Made by a program: the position numbers and the translations under genes. The notes beneath the pieces were generated by a model. It searched no databases, was not told the origin of the DNA, and worked only from the letters and a program-made list of their open reading frames with translations. Positions 17,219 through 26,427 of a DNA stretch of 55,970 nucleotides are shown in pieces. The DNA comes from Planctomycetota bacterium. GTDB lineage: Bacteria > Planctomycetota > Planctomycetia > Planctomycetales > Planctomycetaceae. Location: contig JAURQH010000105.1 of assembly GCA_030836185.1 (NCBI GenBank), positions 1-55,970 of the forward strand. The letters are read 5' to 3'. Numbering within the stretch: position 1 is the first letter of the stretch; each line of letters opens with the position of its first letter.

Positions 17219-18622
17219 CTATTCTTTATCTTCAGCCTTTTCTGTGTCAGGCTTCGTTTCGGTTTCGGCAGTCTTCTTCTCTTCATCTTTAGCTTCGGTT
17301 TCCGGTTTTTCTTCTGGAATTCCATCTCCTCCACCGAGAATGTCGGTGAGATGGTCCATCGCCATTTTGAGATGAGGATCCTGGAATTTTGATTCCGGTG
17401 GGCCTGCATCATCAATGACATCTCGGCTGCGACGATCCTCGAAATATTCCTTAATCTCGTTTTGAGTCATTTTATAGCGGAAGTGCTCATTTGGCATCAC
17501 GCCCCATTCATCATCGTCTTTGGCTCCCTGAAAGCGGTGGATATTCTTTCCGCTGGGACGATGATAGCTGGCAGTTGTCAGTTTTAACGCACTTTTTTCA
17601 CCATCGAGCGGGATGACGTTCTGGACGCTTCCCTTACCCCATGAGCGTTCACCAATAACCGTCGCCCGTTCGTGATCTTGTAAGCAGGCGCTCAAAATCT
17701 CACTCGCTGAAGCGCTGTACCGATTGATGAGGACTGCCATTGGAATCGACTCGTAAGTTCCTTCTTTGTGAGCGGACCAACTTCGCTCGGGGCTGTTTCG
17801 TCCCTTTGTGCTGACAATCGTTCCTTCCTCAATAAAGATATCAGAGATTTCGATCGCCTGTGTCAGTAATCCTCCGGGATTAAATCGCAGGTCAACAATG
17901 AGTGCTTTGACACCTTCTTCTTTTAAGTCGGCTAATGCCTTGCGAAGTTCGTCCGCAGTATGATTGCTAAAATGAGTCAGGCGTATGAACCCGACTTTGC
18001 TGTCCTGATTGAGCATGTAATCCCAACTGGAATCATCTTTGTGTTGATAACCGAGAACAGTCTGCATTTTAATCAGTTCGCGCACGAGCGGAATCGTTGT
18101 GATATCGTCGTCACCTTTGTGGAGAACCCCAATACTGACAGCTTGCCCCGGTCGACCTTTCAGGATGTCCTGAGCGTCACGGATCGTAAAGCCTTCGGTT
18201 GATTTCCCTTCGATCTCCATGATGAGATCACCTGCTTTCACTTCACCGCGAAAAGCGGGAGTCCCCGGTAGAGGAGAAATCACGATTAATCGATTGGTTT
18301 GAGAATCGATATCGACCTGAATACCAATCCCACCGAACTCTTGCTGCATACTCTCGTTAAACTCTGTGAGCTGTTCGGGAGGGATGTAGTTGGAGTAGCG
18401 GTCGAGTTTTTGAAGCATGCCTTGAATGGCAGCTTCCATGAGTTCTTTTTTGTTGACATCTTTGACGTAATTTCTGTCGATCTGCTCGTAAGTTTCTGCA
18501 AAGGTTTTCAGCAGTTCATAATAATCTTCGTCTTGAAGATCATTATCGGCGGCATAGGAAACCGTTGTCGACAGAATGAGTGGGATGAGAAATAGGGAAG
18601 CGATTCGGGAAATCAGCTTCAT
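17219..18622 (-). CDS. C-terminal processing peptidase (S41 family, CtpA-like)
   Basis: 467 residues from the ATG at 18622, chosen because AAGGAG lies nine bases upstream; an in-frame start 48 bp earlier lacks one. Signal peptide 1-25. PDZ domain about 90-175 with the GIG carboxylate-binding loop. Catalytic core: R-Y-SASASE with nucleophile S305, and SWGKG with K330. The 25-residue spacing matches CtpA Ser-Lys dyads. The tail from about 435 is a long Glu/Lys-rich charged segment. It should cleave periplasmic substrates at their C-termini. Confidence 0.92.
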   Translation of the reverse strand: MKLISRIASLFLIPLILSTTVSYAADNDLQDEDYYELLKTFAETYEQIDRNYVKDVNKKELMEAAIQGMLQKLDRYSNYIPPEQLTEFNESMQQEFGGIGIQVDIDSQTNRLIVISPLPGTPAFRGEVKAGDLIMEIEGKSTEGFTIRDAQDILKGRPGQAVSIGVLHKGDDDITTIPLVRELIKMQTVLGYQHKDDSSWDYMLNQDSKVGFIRLTHFSNHTADELRKALADLKEEGVKALIVDLRFNPGGLLTQAIEISDIFIEEGTIVSTKGRNSPERSWSAHKEGTYESIPMAVLINRYSASASEILSACLQDHERATVIGERSWGKGSVQNVIPLDGEKSALKLTTASYHRPSGKNIHRFQGAKDDDEWGVMPNEHFRYKMTQNEIKEYFEDRRSRDVIDDAGPPESKFQDPHLKMAMDHLTDILGGGDGIPEEKPETEAKDEEKKTAETETKPDTEKAEDKE

Positions 18623-18853
18623 GGAAGAAGACTCCTTTTTCATAGGCAGGTGGGATCTCCCCGGAAACACGACGATTTGTTCGTCGTCCCGGAGATCGTC
18701 ACTCTTTGACGTATGTCGTTACTTTAGGCTTTTTCAGGAGTTCCGGCAAGATGCAGGTGTTGAGAACTCGTATTTGTTCCACCGTTAAGATTACAATTTG
18801 GGCCAATCTGATCAATTTTTGCTCAGAACGATTTCTTCCAGAAAGCCTCAGTT

Positions 18854-20032
18854 GTGTCGAATATTCCCTCTCACATTCCGCTCAATGCTGAATGTCGCCA
18901 ATTACTGGAGTTGATCGATCAGAGCGAATTGTTTGTGCGAATTGCGAAATTTGAAGGGAATGAACTCAAACTTCAAACAGAACTTCGGCAAGACTTTCCC
19001 TCAGAATTGGTTTCTGCTGCCCTGACCCAAATGGATTTGAAGCAGAAAGGGGCTGAAAAATTTTCCCGCGCCTCACAAATGTGGTTTGATCGTCAAGGGT
19101 TAGAGCAATCGACGGCTGAGCCAATTAGCCGTCATAAAGCTCAGCGTTTCGAAGGCGATGTTTGGGATCTTTGTTGTGGAATGGGGGGAGATGCCATCGG
19201 TCTGGCCCGACAATCTCGAGTCACAGCGGTGGATCTCAATCCCGCGTCATGCTTGCTAACGTGGTTAAACGCGGCTGTCTACCAATGCCAAGATAAAATC
19301 AAGGTTCGATGTGAGGACGTAACGACACTCGATCTGGCTGGAAAGCTTGTGCATATCGATCCTGATCGTCGTCCACAGGGAAATCGTGTGATTCGTATGG
19401 AAGATGCTGAGCCTGGATTGCCGTTCCTGAAAGAGATCATGCAGACGGCCAGCGGGGGGGCGATCAAATTAAGCCCGGCAGCAAACTTCATTGGGAAGTT
19501 TCCCCAAGCGGAAGTCGAGTTGGTCAGTCTGAACGGTGAGTGCAAGGAGGCAACGATTTGGTTCGGCAAGTTGGCAGAACCCGGAAGTTATCGGGCGACC
19601 GCTCTTCCCTCTGGTGAAACTCTCGTCGGTGATCCGCTGATGGCTTATTGCGATCTCTCCACGTTGGAGCGATACATTTTCGACCCTGATCCAGCGATTG
19701 TTCGATCTGGATTGATCGAATTGCTGGCTGAAGAGAAAGGTCTCAGTCGCCTTGATGACTCGGAAGAGTATCTCACGGGAAGTCATGTTCCCGAAACAGC
19801 GTTTCTGCGATCTTTTGAAGTGATCGATGTTCTTCCCTATAAAGAAAAAGAGTTGCGGAAATATTTTCGCAACGCGAACTTCGGTCAACTGGAGATCAAA
19901 TGTCGTCACCTCAAAGTGCCGATAGAAGCTCTCAGGAAAAAACTTCAACTTGAGGGTGATCAACCAGGAGTTTTAATTGTTGCCCGCGAACAGGGACAGT
20001 CTCGGGCGATCATTTGCCAACGAGTCGATTAG
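18854..20032 (+). CDS. SAM-dependent methyltransferase with THUMP-like C-terminal domain
   Basis: 392 residues starting with GTG at 18854. The SAM-binding glycine-rich motif is DLCCGMGGDAIGLA (about 110-123), followed by an acidic VDLNPA strand end and an HIDPDRR segment in the place of the catalytic motif. The C-terminal third corresponds to the THUMP-like domain seen in a family of uncharacterised bacterial methyltransferases. The substrate is unknown; the domain suggests RNA. Divergent from the S41 protease gene (230 bp between). Confidence 0.82.
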   Translation: MSNIPSHIPLNAECRQLLELIDQSELFVRIAKFEGNELKLQTELRQDFPSELVSAALTQMDLKQKGAEKFSRASQMWFDRQGLEQSTAEPISRHKAQRFEGDVWDLCCGMGGDAIGLARQSRVTAVDLNPASCLLTWLNAAVYQCQDKIKVRCEDVTTLDLAGKLVHIDPDRRPQGNRVIRMEDAEPGLPFLKEIMQTASGGAIKLSPAANFIGKFPQAEVELVSLNGECKEATIWFGKLAEPGSYRATALPSGETLVGDPLMAYCDLSTLERYIFDPDPAIVRSGLIELLAEEKGLSRLDDSEEYLTGSHVPETAFLRSFEVIDVLPYKEKELRKYFRNANFGQLEIKCRHLKVPIEALRKKLQLEGDQPGVLIVAREQGQSRAIICQRVD

Positions 20033-20045
20033 TACCGTGCGTTGA

Positions 20046-21320
20046 TTAGTCCCGTGCTTTGTCAGAAATATCTTTCCGGCACCAGGCTCCACTCCAGCGA
20101 ATGTTTTTAACCGCTTTGTAGGCCTGTAATTTTGCCGCCGAGATATTGTCTCCCATCGCGGTGACTCCCAGGACACGACCTCCATTGGAGAGAACTTTTC
20201 CATCCAACAGTTTTGTGCCTGCATGGAAGACTTTGACGTTTTCCAATTCGTCGGCTGCATCGATCCCCGTAATGGCATCGCCTTTTGAGTATCTGCCCGG
20301 ATATCCCTCGGCGGCCATGACGACACAGGTTGCAGCTCGTTCATCCCATTCAAGGTCAGGGACATCGCCGAGTCGGCCTTCGGCTGCTGCCATCAAGATG
20401 TCAAATAGATCGCTCTTCAGACGCATCAAAACAGGTTGCGCTTCAGGGTCGCCAAAGCGGACATTGAATTCCAGAACTTTCGGTCCCTGCGAGGTCAGCA
20501 TTAACCCGGCGTATAAAACGCCGCTAAAGTCGCAGTTTTGCCGCTTCATGGTGTGGACGGTTGGAACGAGAATGTCTTCAATGATTTGGTCCATCATGTC
20601 GTCATTCACGTAAGGGGCCGGAGAATACGCTCCCATTCCTCCGGTATTGGGGCCTTGATCACCATCGTAGGCGCGTTTATGGTCTTGCGAAGTCTCCAGT
20701 GGGATGATGGTCTTGCCATCGACGATTGCCAGGATACTGGTTTCAATTCCTTCCAAACAATCTTCAATGACGACCGTTGCACCGGCTTCCTCAAATTTGT
20801 GATCGACCATGATTGTCTTGACGGCATCAATGGCTTCTTCTTTGGAAGAGCAGACAAATACCCCCTTACCGGCAGCCAGTCCATCGGCTTTGATGACGAC
20901 TGCTTCCTGCTCTCTCGATTCGAGATACTCCAACGCATCTTCGACGTGAGTAAATGCCCGATATTCGGCGGTGGGAACTTTAGCGGCTCGCATGATCTCT
21001 TTAGAGAATTGCTTGCTTCCTTCGAGTTGAGCGGCGGCCTTTGACGGGCCGAACACGTTCAACCCTGCATCGCGAAAGGCATCGCTGATGCCCGCAACCA
21101 GCGGTGCTTCAGGCCCGACGACTGTCAGGTCAATTTGATTGTCTTGTGCGAATGAGAGTAATCCCGGGATGTCGGAATCGGAGATGTCCACATTTTCTGC
21201 ATCTCGTGCAGTCCCGGCATTACCGGGAGCACAAAAGATTTTCTCGACTTTCGGAGATTGAGCCAGCTTCCAGCTCAGAACATGTTCTCGTCCACCTTGA
21301 CCAATGACCAGAACTTTCAT
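20046..21320 (-). CDS. purD: Phosphoribosylamine--glycine ligase (GARS)
   Basis: 424 residues, usual length. It catalyses ATP-dependent joining of phosphoribosylamine and glycine in purine synthesis. The N-terminus [17 protein letters not shown] is diagnostic, followed by the ATP-grasp fold: [14 protein letters not shown], the [12 protein letters not shown] loop, and the metal-binding [13 protein letters not shown] block. Cytoplasmic. No other pur genes are in the window. Convergent with the methyltransferase gene, 13 bp between stop codons. Confidence 0.97.
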   Translation of the reverse strand: MKVLVIGQGGREHVLSWKLAQSPKVEKIFCAPGNAGTARDAENVDISDSDIPGLLSFAQDNQIDLTVVGPEAPLVAGISDAFRDAGLNVFGPSKAAAQLEGSKQFSKEIMRAAKVPTAEYRAFTHVEDALEYLESREQEAVVIKADGLAAGKGVFVCSSKEEAIDAVKTIMVDHKFEEAGATVVIEDCLEGIETSILAIVDGKTIIPLETSQDHKRAYDGDQGPNTGGMGAYSPAPYVNDDMMDQIIEDILVPTVHTMKRQNCDFSGVLYAGLMLTSQGPKVLEFNVRFGDPEAQPVLMRLKSDLFDILMAAAEGRLGDVPDLEWDERAATCVVMAAEGYPGRYSKGDAITGIDAADELENVKVFHAGTKLLDGKVLSNGGRVLGVTAMGDNISAAKLQAYKAVKNIRWSGAWCRKDISDKARD

Positions 21321-21656
21321 GATGACAAACTTTCTCGTGCCGAACGTCTTTTATGAATCAAATGTTGAGAGGTCTGAGTCCCCTGACTCGCAAGATCAGG
21401 GATTATATCGCTTGAGTAGAGAGACCAAAAGGGAGCTCATGGGAATTGCTTCAAACTCGACTCAGCACGAAATTAGAATTTCTCATCTTGATCGAATCGT
21501 CGAATAATTAGCTGGTGTGACAGAGCTCAGAATGTCTTGCAGGATTTCTCTCTGTGAGCTGGTGTGTTTTGTGAAATTCTGGCTATAATGACATAATCCC
21601 CCTGCTAATAGGCCTTCCTGATTATTTGCTTCCCGCAGTCACAAATAGAGGCTCCC
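21321..21656. promoter_or_regulatory. Upstream region of the acyltransferase-desaturase pair
   Basis: A consensus TATAAT is at 21584-21589, about 70 bp before the TTG start at 21657; the -35 is weak. AGAGG precedes the TTG. Short open frames in this region have no coding character. Confidence 0.4.
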
Positions 21657-23054
21657 TTGAGTATTTCGGGCTTTTTTCCGGCCGAACTCTCCGATTTTGA
21701 ATACCTGATGTACCGGGACGACTCCCCGCAGTACCCGATGGCATTTTGCTTACAAACACCTCTCTCCGGTCAATTTGATCGTGAATCATTTGAGTTGGCT
21801 CTGAGATCCGCGCTTGACCGTCATCCGCTTTTGCAAGCGACGGTCACCTCTCGGTGGAATCGGTGTCACTGGAGTCATCATCAGATAACAGAACTTCCTC
21901 TCGACTGGGATCTTTCATCGGACGCCCTCCCTCCTAAGCCTGTTCAAATTATGATTTCCAAAGAGCCCGGCATCAAATTGTGGGTTCGGAAATCTGGGGA
22001 TGAGTTTCTGGTTGTCTGGCAGTTTCATCACGCTTGTTGTGACGGAATTGGATCTCTGCAATTTATCGGGGATGTTTTCGCACACTATGGAATCGAGACC
22101 GCTGAGGAAGATCAGGCGGCTCCGAAACTGCAGGATCTCAATACTGAGCTTCTCAAGCAGCGGGGAGATCTGATTTCAACTGGATCAGGCGTGACATCAT
22201 CCAGTCTCTCTCTAAGAACGCTTGTTCGGAGATTTCGTCGACTGGTCGGCCGAACGACAATGCCCCTCGCCTCTCCCCCCCGTGAACCGGAGACTGATTC
22301 ACGCCCTTTGATGCTTACACATCATCTTGATCGAACGACATTCAAATTACTCAACCGAATTGCCAGTAAACACGATGTCAACTTGAACAGCCTTCTTTTA
22401 AGAGAGATGTTTCTTACTCTGAGAGACTGGAACAAAACCTATCATGGGTTGAAAAAGAATCAATGGATAAGGCTGGGAATGCCTTTAAGCATGCGAATGC
22501 CACAACATCGTGGAATTCCCGCTTGCAACATGGTCAGCATGATGTTTTTCCCTCGGAAAGCCGACGACTGCGACGATGTCGATGACTTGCTGCAAGGAAT
22601 CCAAAAGCAAACAATCAAAACGCTACACAATCGGCTTGGTAATTTACTTCTCGCGGCAATTCGTCGCATTCGTAAGGTTCCAGGGCTGCTAACTTTGCTC
22701 CTGCATTCAAATCGTCCCTTCACGACAGCGATATTGGCTAATGTCGGTGAAGTGAGAAAACATCTTGGAGGTCACTTTCCTCATATCAAAGGAAGATGTA
22801 TAGCCGGTAACATCATTATCGAACATGTCGATGGTGTTGCTCCGATCCGTCCAGGCACACGATTGGCTGTCTCAGTTGGTGTTTATCGACGCGAACTTAT
22901 TATTAACACAAACTGTGATCAGAATCATCTGTCACACACCCATAGCCAGCAACTAATCGCTTTATTTGTTTCCAGACTGGAAGCATTAACAAAAAATGTC
23001 ACTCAATCAGGTGATCTCAACAGGGATTCCCCTCTTCCAAATGATCGCAGTTAA
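21657..23054 (+). CDS. Condensation-domain / wax-ester-synthase superfamily acyltransferase-like protein
   Basis: 465 residues from a TTG preceded by AGAGG. The HHxxxDG acyl-transfer motif is HHACCDG (H124, H125, D129, G130). The N-terminal half follows the fold of condensation, PapA5-like and WS/DGAT enzymes, which transfer acyl groups between thioesters and alcohols or amines. No carrier-protein or adenylation domain is attached, so it is stand-alone. The next gene, 51 bp downstream on the same strand, encodes a fatty-acid desaturase, suggesting a lipid-modifying operon. The acceptor is unknown. Confidence 0.72.
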   Translation: MSISGFFPAELSDFEYLMYRDDSPQYPMAFCLQTPLSGQFDRESFELALRSALDRHPLLQATVTSRWNRCHWSHHQITELPLDWDLSSDALPPKPVQIMISKEPGIKLWVRKSGDEFLVVWQFHHACCDGIGSLQFIGDVFAHYGIETAEEDQAAPKLQDLNTELLKQRGDLISTGSGVTSSSLSLRTLVRRFRRLVGRTTMPLASPPREPETDSRPLMLTHHLDRTTFKLLNRIASKHDVNLNSLLLREMFLTLRDWNKTYHGLKKNQWIRLGMPLSMRMPQHRGIPACNMVSMMFFPRKADDCDDVDDLLQGIQKQTIKTLHNRLGNLLLAAIRRIRKVPGLLTLLLHSNRPFTTAILANVGEVRKHLGGHFPHIKGRCIAGNIIIEHVDGVAPIRPGTRLAVSVGVYRRELIINTNCDQNHLSHTHSQQLIALFVSRLEALTKNVTQSGDLNRDSPLPNDRS

Positions 23055-23105
23055 AAGTTTCATGATTCGATGAAGTGTTCACAAATTAATTGAATTGATT
23101 GATCA

Positions 23106-24092
23106 ATGGAAAAATCAAGAAAGTCGAAAGCAATGCTAAGTGAATCGCAACTTTGGCCCAGATTTCTGATTTTCCCAATTGTAGCTCTATTGGGACATCT
23201 TGCGATGATGTATTGGTGGTCCGATCTTTCACTTTCAGTCAAAATCGCATCGATATTTTTGCTGACATTTTCATGGTACTGCATTTCGGGATGTATGCAC
23301 GAAATGGGACATATGACACTACTGAAAAATAATGCAAATAGCCTGATACTAGGTCGCTTGATCGGAATGATTCTGGTGATTCCATTTACCTGTTTTAGAG
23401 CGACACATCTCACACACCATGCAAAAATGTGTACATCGGAAGATTTCGAATTATGGCCCTATTGTAAGCCCAAATATTCGGTAACATTCCTGAGAATGTT
23501 TTGTGTGTTTGATCTTCTGCTGGGGACACTCTCTGCTCCGATTATCTATAGTCGTATTTTCTGGAAGAGTAAGAGTCCTCTTACTCAGTTGGAATCTGCC
23601 GGTGTCAAATTTGAATACATGCTCTCGGTCCTGTTTTGGGGGGCGATCACATCTATTGTTCTCTATGTCACGATGACTGATAAAGTCTCTTCGGGAAGGC
23701 TCTCACTCTGGTGGTTTGCTCCCTTGGCATTTGCGGCCACATTGAACACACTCCGTAAACTCATTGAACACGTAGGATTGTCCAGCTTCGACCCAATGTT
23801 TGGAACACGAACAATTCAGCCAACCAACCCGATCTCAAGACTGATCTCTTTTGGGAATTTTGATCTCAATCTTCACGGTCCACATCACAGGCATGGAATG
23901 GCCAAACATAGTGAATTGTCAGTCAAATTAGCTGAGACCTTGGAAAATCAACCTGATGTTCGGAAGCTGGTTTTTCACAGCTATTCAGGGGCAGCTTTGC
24001 ATACTTTAAAATGTGTTTTTATCAGTCCAAGGGTTGGAGAGGCAAACGCTCGAGATATGATATCAAGACCAGTATTGAAGAATCGAGCATGA
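23106..24092 (+). CDS. Membrane fatty-acid desaturase
   Basis: 328 residues with four or more membrane-spanning segments. The three histidine boxes of di-iron desaturases are complete: HEMGH (65-69), HLTHH (101-105) and HGPHH (257-261), plus H222. These enzymes introduce a double bond, or hydroxylate, an acyl chain using O2. It follows an acyltransferase-like gene and probably acts on the same lipid. The N-terminus is unusually basic before the first membrane helix. Convergent with hemA. Confidence 0.87.
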   Translation: MEKSRKSKAMLSESQLWPRFLIFPIVALLGHLAMMYWWSDLSLSVKIASIFLLTFSWYCISGCMHEMGHMTLLKNNANSLILGRLIGMILVIPFTCFRATHLTHHAKMCTSEDFELWPYCKPKYSVTFLRMFCVFDLLLGTLSAPIIYSRIFWKSKSPLTQLESAGVKFEYMLSVLFWGAITSIVLYVTMTDKVSSGRLSLWWFAPLAFAATLNTLRKLIEHVGLSSFDPMFGTRTIQPTNPISRLISFGNFDLNLHGPHHRHGMAKHSELSVKLAETLENQPDVRKLVFHSYSGAALHTLKCVFISPRVGEANARDMISRPVLKNRA

Positions 24093-24101
24093 GAGGTCGT
24101 C

Positions 24102-25379
24102 TCAATCTTGAATGTGGAACAGTTTTTTGAGCGCGGTGACCAACCCCTCGGGAGTGCCGGATTGTGACTCTTCGCGGAGAGTTTCCAAGGGGGGGTGGAG
24201 AAGTTTGTTGATGATGCGACCGACTGAATTCTCAATCTGTTCCCGATCTTCTTCTGCGAGATGGGGCATTTTATTGAAAAGTCGACGAAGTTCTTCTTCA
24301 CGGGTTTCATGCCACTGAGACCGCAATCGCTGCACAACCGGCCCGGTCTCGCGATGATGCAATTCCTGCATGAACAAAGCGGTTTCTTCTTCAATGATGG
24401 TGTTGGCTTTTTTGACCTCGCGACTACGTTGTTGACGATTCAAATCGCAGGTGGCTTCGAGATCGTCGATGTTATAGAGGAAAATGTTATCGTCGATGTC
24501 TCCGACAGAGGCTGAGATATCGCGTGGAGCTCCCAAGTCGAGCAGGAAGACGGGCTTGTCGCCGCTGGCTTTCCGTATTGCGCGGTATCGCTCTTCAGTG
24601 ATCACAGGTTGAGTGGCTCCCGTGGTGCTCACAACAATGTCGGCCTTGATCAGGCATTCATCGAGTTGATCCCAAGGTGAAACTTCGCCCCCCCAGTTCA
24701 TGGCCAACATTTCTGCACGCTCTGTACTTCGATTCACGACAATGATTTTACGGGCACCTTCTTCTTTCAAGTATCGCAGTGTCTCTTCAGCCATCTCTCC
24801 AGCACCAATGATCAAGACCGTTTTATCATCGAAACGCTCAAAGATACTTTTGCCGAAGTCACCAACCGCAACCGAAGCAACCGAGACACGACCTTCCGAA
24901 AGTTTGGTTTCTGTCCTGACCCGACTGGAGACTTTAATGGCTCGCTGGAAGAGAGTGTTCGTCAGGATCCCGCAAGAGTTGTTGTCTTTTGCGATGCGAT
25001 AGGCGTCTTTAACCTGATTGACAATCTGAGATTCTCCCAAGACCATGCTGTCGACAGACGAGGCGACCCGGAAAAGATGCCGAACGGCTTCTTCTCCTTG
25101 TTCTGCAAGAAGATCATCAAAAAAATCCGAGACCGGGATGTGATGGAACTCCGCAAAAAATTGCGCAAGTTGTTCTTGCGAAGGATATCGATCATCTGCA
25201 TGGGCCGCATAAACTTCGACTCGATTGCAGGTCGACAAGACAACGAGTTCAGAGTCGGGAAACGCCTCCTGAAGTTCGCGATAGGCCTCTTGAAGATGAT
25301 CGGGAGAGGTGAATGCCAATTTCTCTCGAACGGCAACTCGGCTCGTGTGATAATTGCAGAAGACGACTTGGAGGTTCAT
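24102..25379 (-). CDS. hemA: Glutamyl-tRNA reductase
   Basis: 425 residues. It reduces glutamyl-tRNA(Glu) to glutamate-1-semialdehyde, the first committed step of C5 haem synthesis. The catalytic cysteine is C51 in VVLSTCNRVEVYA. GESQIVNQVKDAY, the NADPH-binding VLIIGAGEMAE and the STGATQPVI segments follow. The C-terminal dimerisation helices are complete. The start overlaps the stop of the upstream ccsA/hemX-like gene by four bases (ATGA), a translational-coupling arrangement. Confidence 0.97.
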   Translation of the reverse strand: MNLQVVFCNYHTSRVAVREKLAFTSPDHLQEAYRELQEAFPDSELVVLSTCNRVEVYAAHADDRYPSQEQLAQFFAEFHHIPVSDFFDDLLAEQGEEAVRHLFRVASSVDSMVLGESQIVNQVKDAYRIAKDNNSCGILTNTLFQRAIKVSSRVRTETKLSEGRVSVASVAVGDFGKSIFERFDDKTVLIIGAGEMAEETLRYLKEEGARKIIVVNRSTERAEMLAMNWGGEVSPWDQLDECLIKADIVVSTTGATQPVITEERYRAIRKASGDKPVFLLDLGAPRDISASVGDIDDNIFLYNIDDLEATCDLNRQQRSREVKKANTIIEEETALFMQELHHRETGPVVQRLRSQWHETREEELRRLFNKMPHLAEEDREQIENSVGRIINKLLHPPLETLREESQSGTPEGLVTALKKLFHIQD

Positions 25380-26281
25380 TGTGGCGTCTCCTTGATTGAA
25401 GACTCCACAGAAATAGCCGTTTGAGCAGGGGCGTGAACAGAAATTTCAAGCTTTTCGCTAATGATCTGCAGGACCACGACACTCACGATCAGGAAACTGA
25501 ATGTCCAGATGGAGAGTGATGCGATCTGCCTGCCTTGTGAGCGACTAGAGGTCAATAACCAGACAAAGAACCCCATCATAACGAGCCAAGCGATTCCGTA
25601 GGCAACGATGACCGGGTCGGTAAATGAAAGGGGGGAATTTCCTTGCTGCGAGGAGAGACCGAGACCGACACCAACTGCCATACCGAGTGTCAACAATGGT
25701 ACGGAAACGACAATCGACCACCAGTTCAATCGAGCAATTCGCCCAAGACTCGGTAAGGACATTCCCTCGGTCATTTTTTGTTTTTGTCTCAGCCTGCGAT
25801 GTTGTGTCAGATACATCATTCCCAGTACAAGAGCGATCAGTCCCCCTGCCATTCCCAGAACCAGCAATGAGGCATGTAACATGGCCCAGCCATGACGGGC
25901 TTCTTTTATTAGAATCTCTTGTGAGACGAGTTGATTGGGAGACTGTTGAAGAAAATATGCGGAACTGACCAGAGCAAGAACGATCGGGATTAAAAACAAG
26001 CCGATCGCCAGTTCAGGGTCGAAGAGTGTTAAAAAAATATAGAGCACGATGACTAGCCAGGCGAGAACGAGTAACCAGTCGTGAGTCGAACTCAACAAAG
26101 GAGGCAAATTCGTCTGCTGAGCGCGATTGAAGAGATAAAAAGTGTGAGCGATCAAACCAGCAAGTGCAAAACCTTTGAGGACCACTCGATTGATCGTAGA
26201 CTTTCCGCGCAACCGATAACCCTCCAACACGCCTGAGACGAGATAGCTGGCGAGAAAACAGAATACGGAGACGTTGGCCAT
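25376..26281 (-). CDS. Cytochrome c assembly / HemX-like membrane protein
   Basis: 301 residues from the ATG at 26281, with about eight transmembrane helices. The core segment HGWAMLHASLLVLG resembles the tryptophan-rich haem-handling region of CcsA/CcmC proteins, and the gene's position directly before hemA matches hemX. A longer frame begins with TTG at 26314, but that TTG overlaps a consensus promoter -10, so the transcript probably begins after it. Coupled to hemA by an ATGA overlap. Likely role: haem delivery or regulation of glutamyl-tRNA reductase; the exact function is inferred from context. Confidence 0.78.
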   Translation of the reverse strand: MANVSVFCFLASYLVSGVLEGYRLRGKSTINRVVLKGFALAGLIAHTFYLFNRAQQTNLPPLLSSTHDWLLVLAWLVIVLYIFLTLFDPELAIGLFLIPIVLALVSSAYFLQQSPNQLVSQEILIKEARHGWAMLHASLLVLGMAGGLIALVLGMMYLTQHRRLRQKQKMTEGMSLPSLGRIARLNWWSIVVSVPLLTLGMAVGVGLGLSSQQGNSPLSFTDPVIVAYGIAWLVMMGFFVWLLTSSRSQGRQIASLSIWTFSFLIVSVVVLQIISEKLEISVHAPAQTAISVESSIKETPQ

Positions 26282-26313
26282 GATATGTCGAGTGGAAAAT
26301 TGAGGTTTGCTCA

Positions 26314-26342
26314 ATTATACCCGCGCAGACGAGTCAGGTTAA
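26314..26342 (-). promoter_or_regulatory. Sigma-70-type promoter of the ccsA/hemX-hemA operon
   Basis: On the minus strand, TTAACC (26337-26342), a 17-bp spacer and a perfect TATAAT (26314-26319). Predicted transcription start is near 26307, giving a leader of roughly 26 bases to the ATG at 26281 and excluding the TTG at 26314 as a start. Confidence 0.6.
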
Positions 26343-26387
26343 AGGGAGAGCCTTGAATGTCTGCCCTCTGGCAACAGAGTTTTCCCA

Positions 26388-26409
26388 TTCTCCGGGTTAA
26401 ACCGGAGAA
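26388..26409 (-). terminator. Stem-loop after the sigma-54 activator gene
   Basis: TTCTCCGG (26388-26395) and CCGGAGAA (26402-26409) form a perfect 8-bp stem, 19 bases past the stop of the activator gene. No U-run follows on the minus strand, so it may be a 3'-end stabiliser or a weak terminator. Confidence 0.45.
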
Positions 26410-26427
26410 AATCATGCCAGAACTTAG

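Noticed and set aside
21304-21507. 67-codon plus-strand ORF overlapping purD start
   Set aside because: Antisense to the purD 5' end, no ribosome site, no motif; treated as a shadow ORF.
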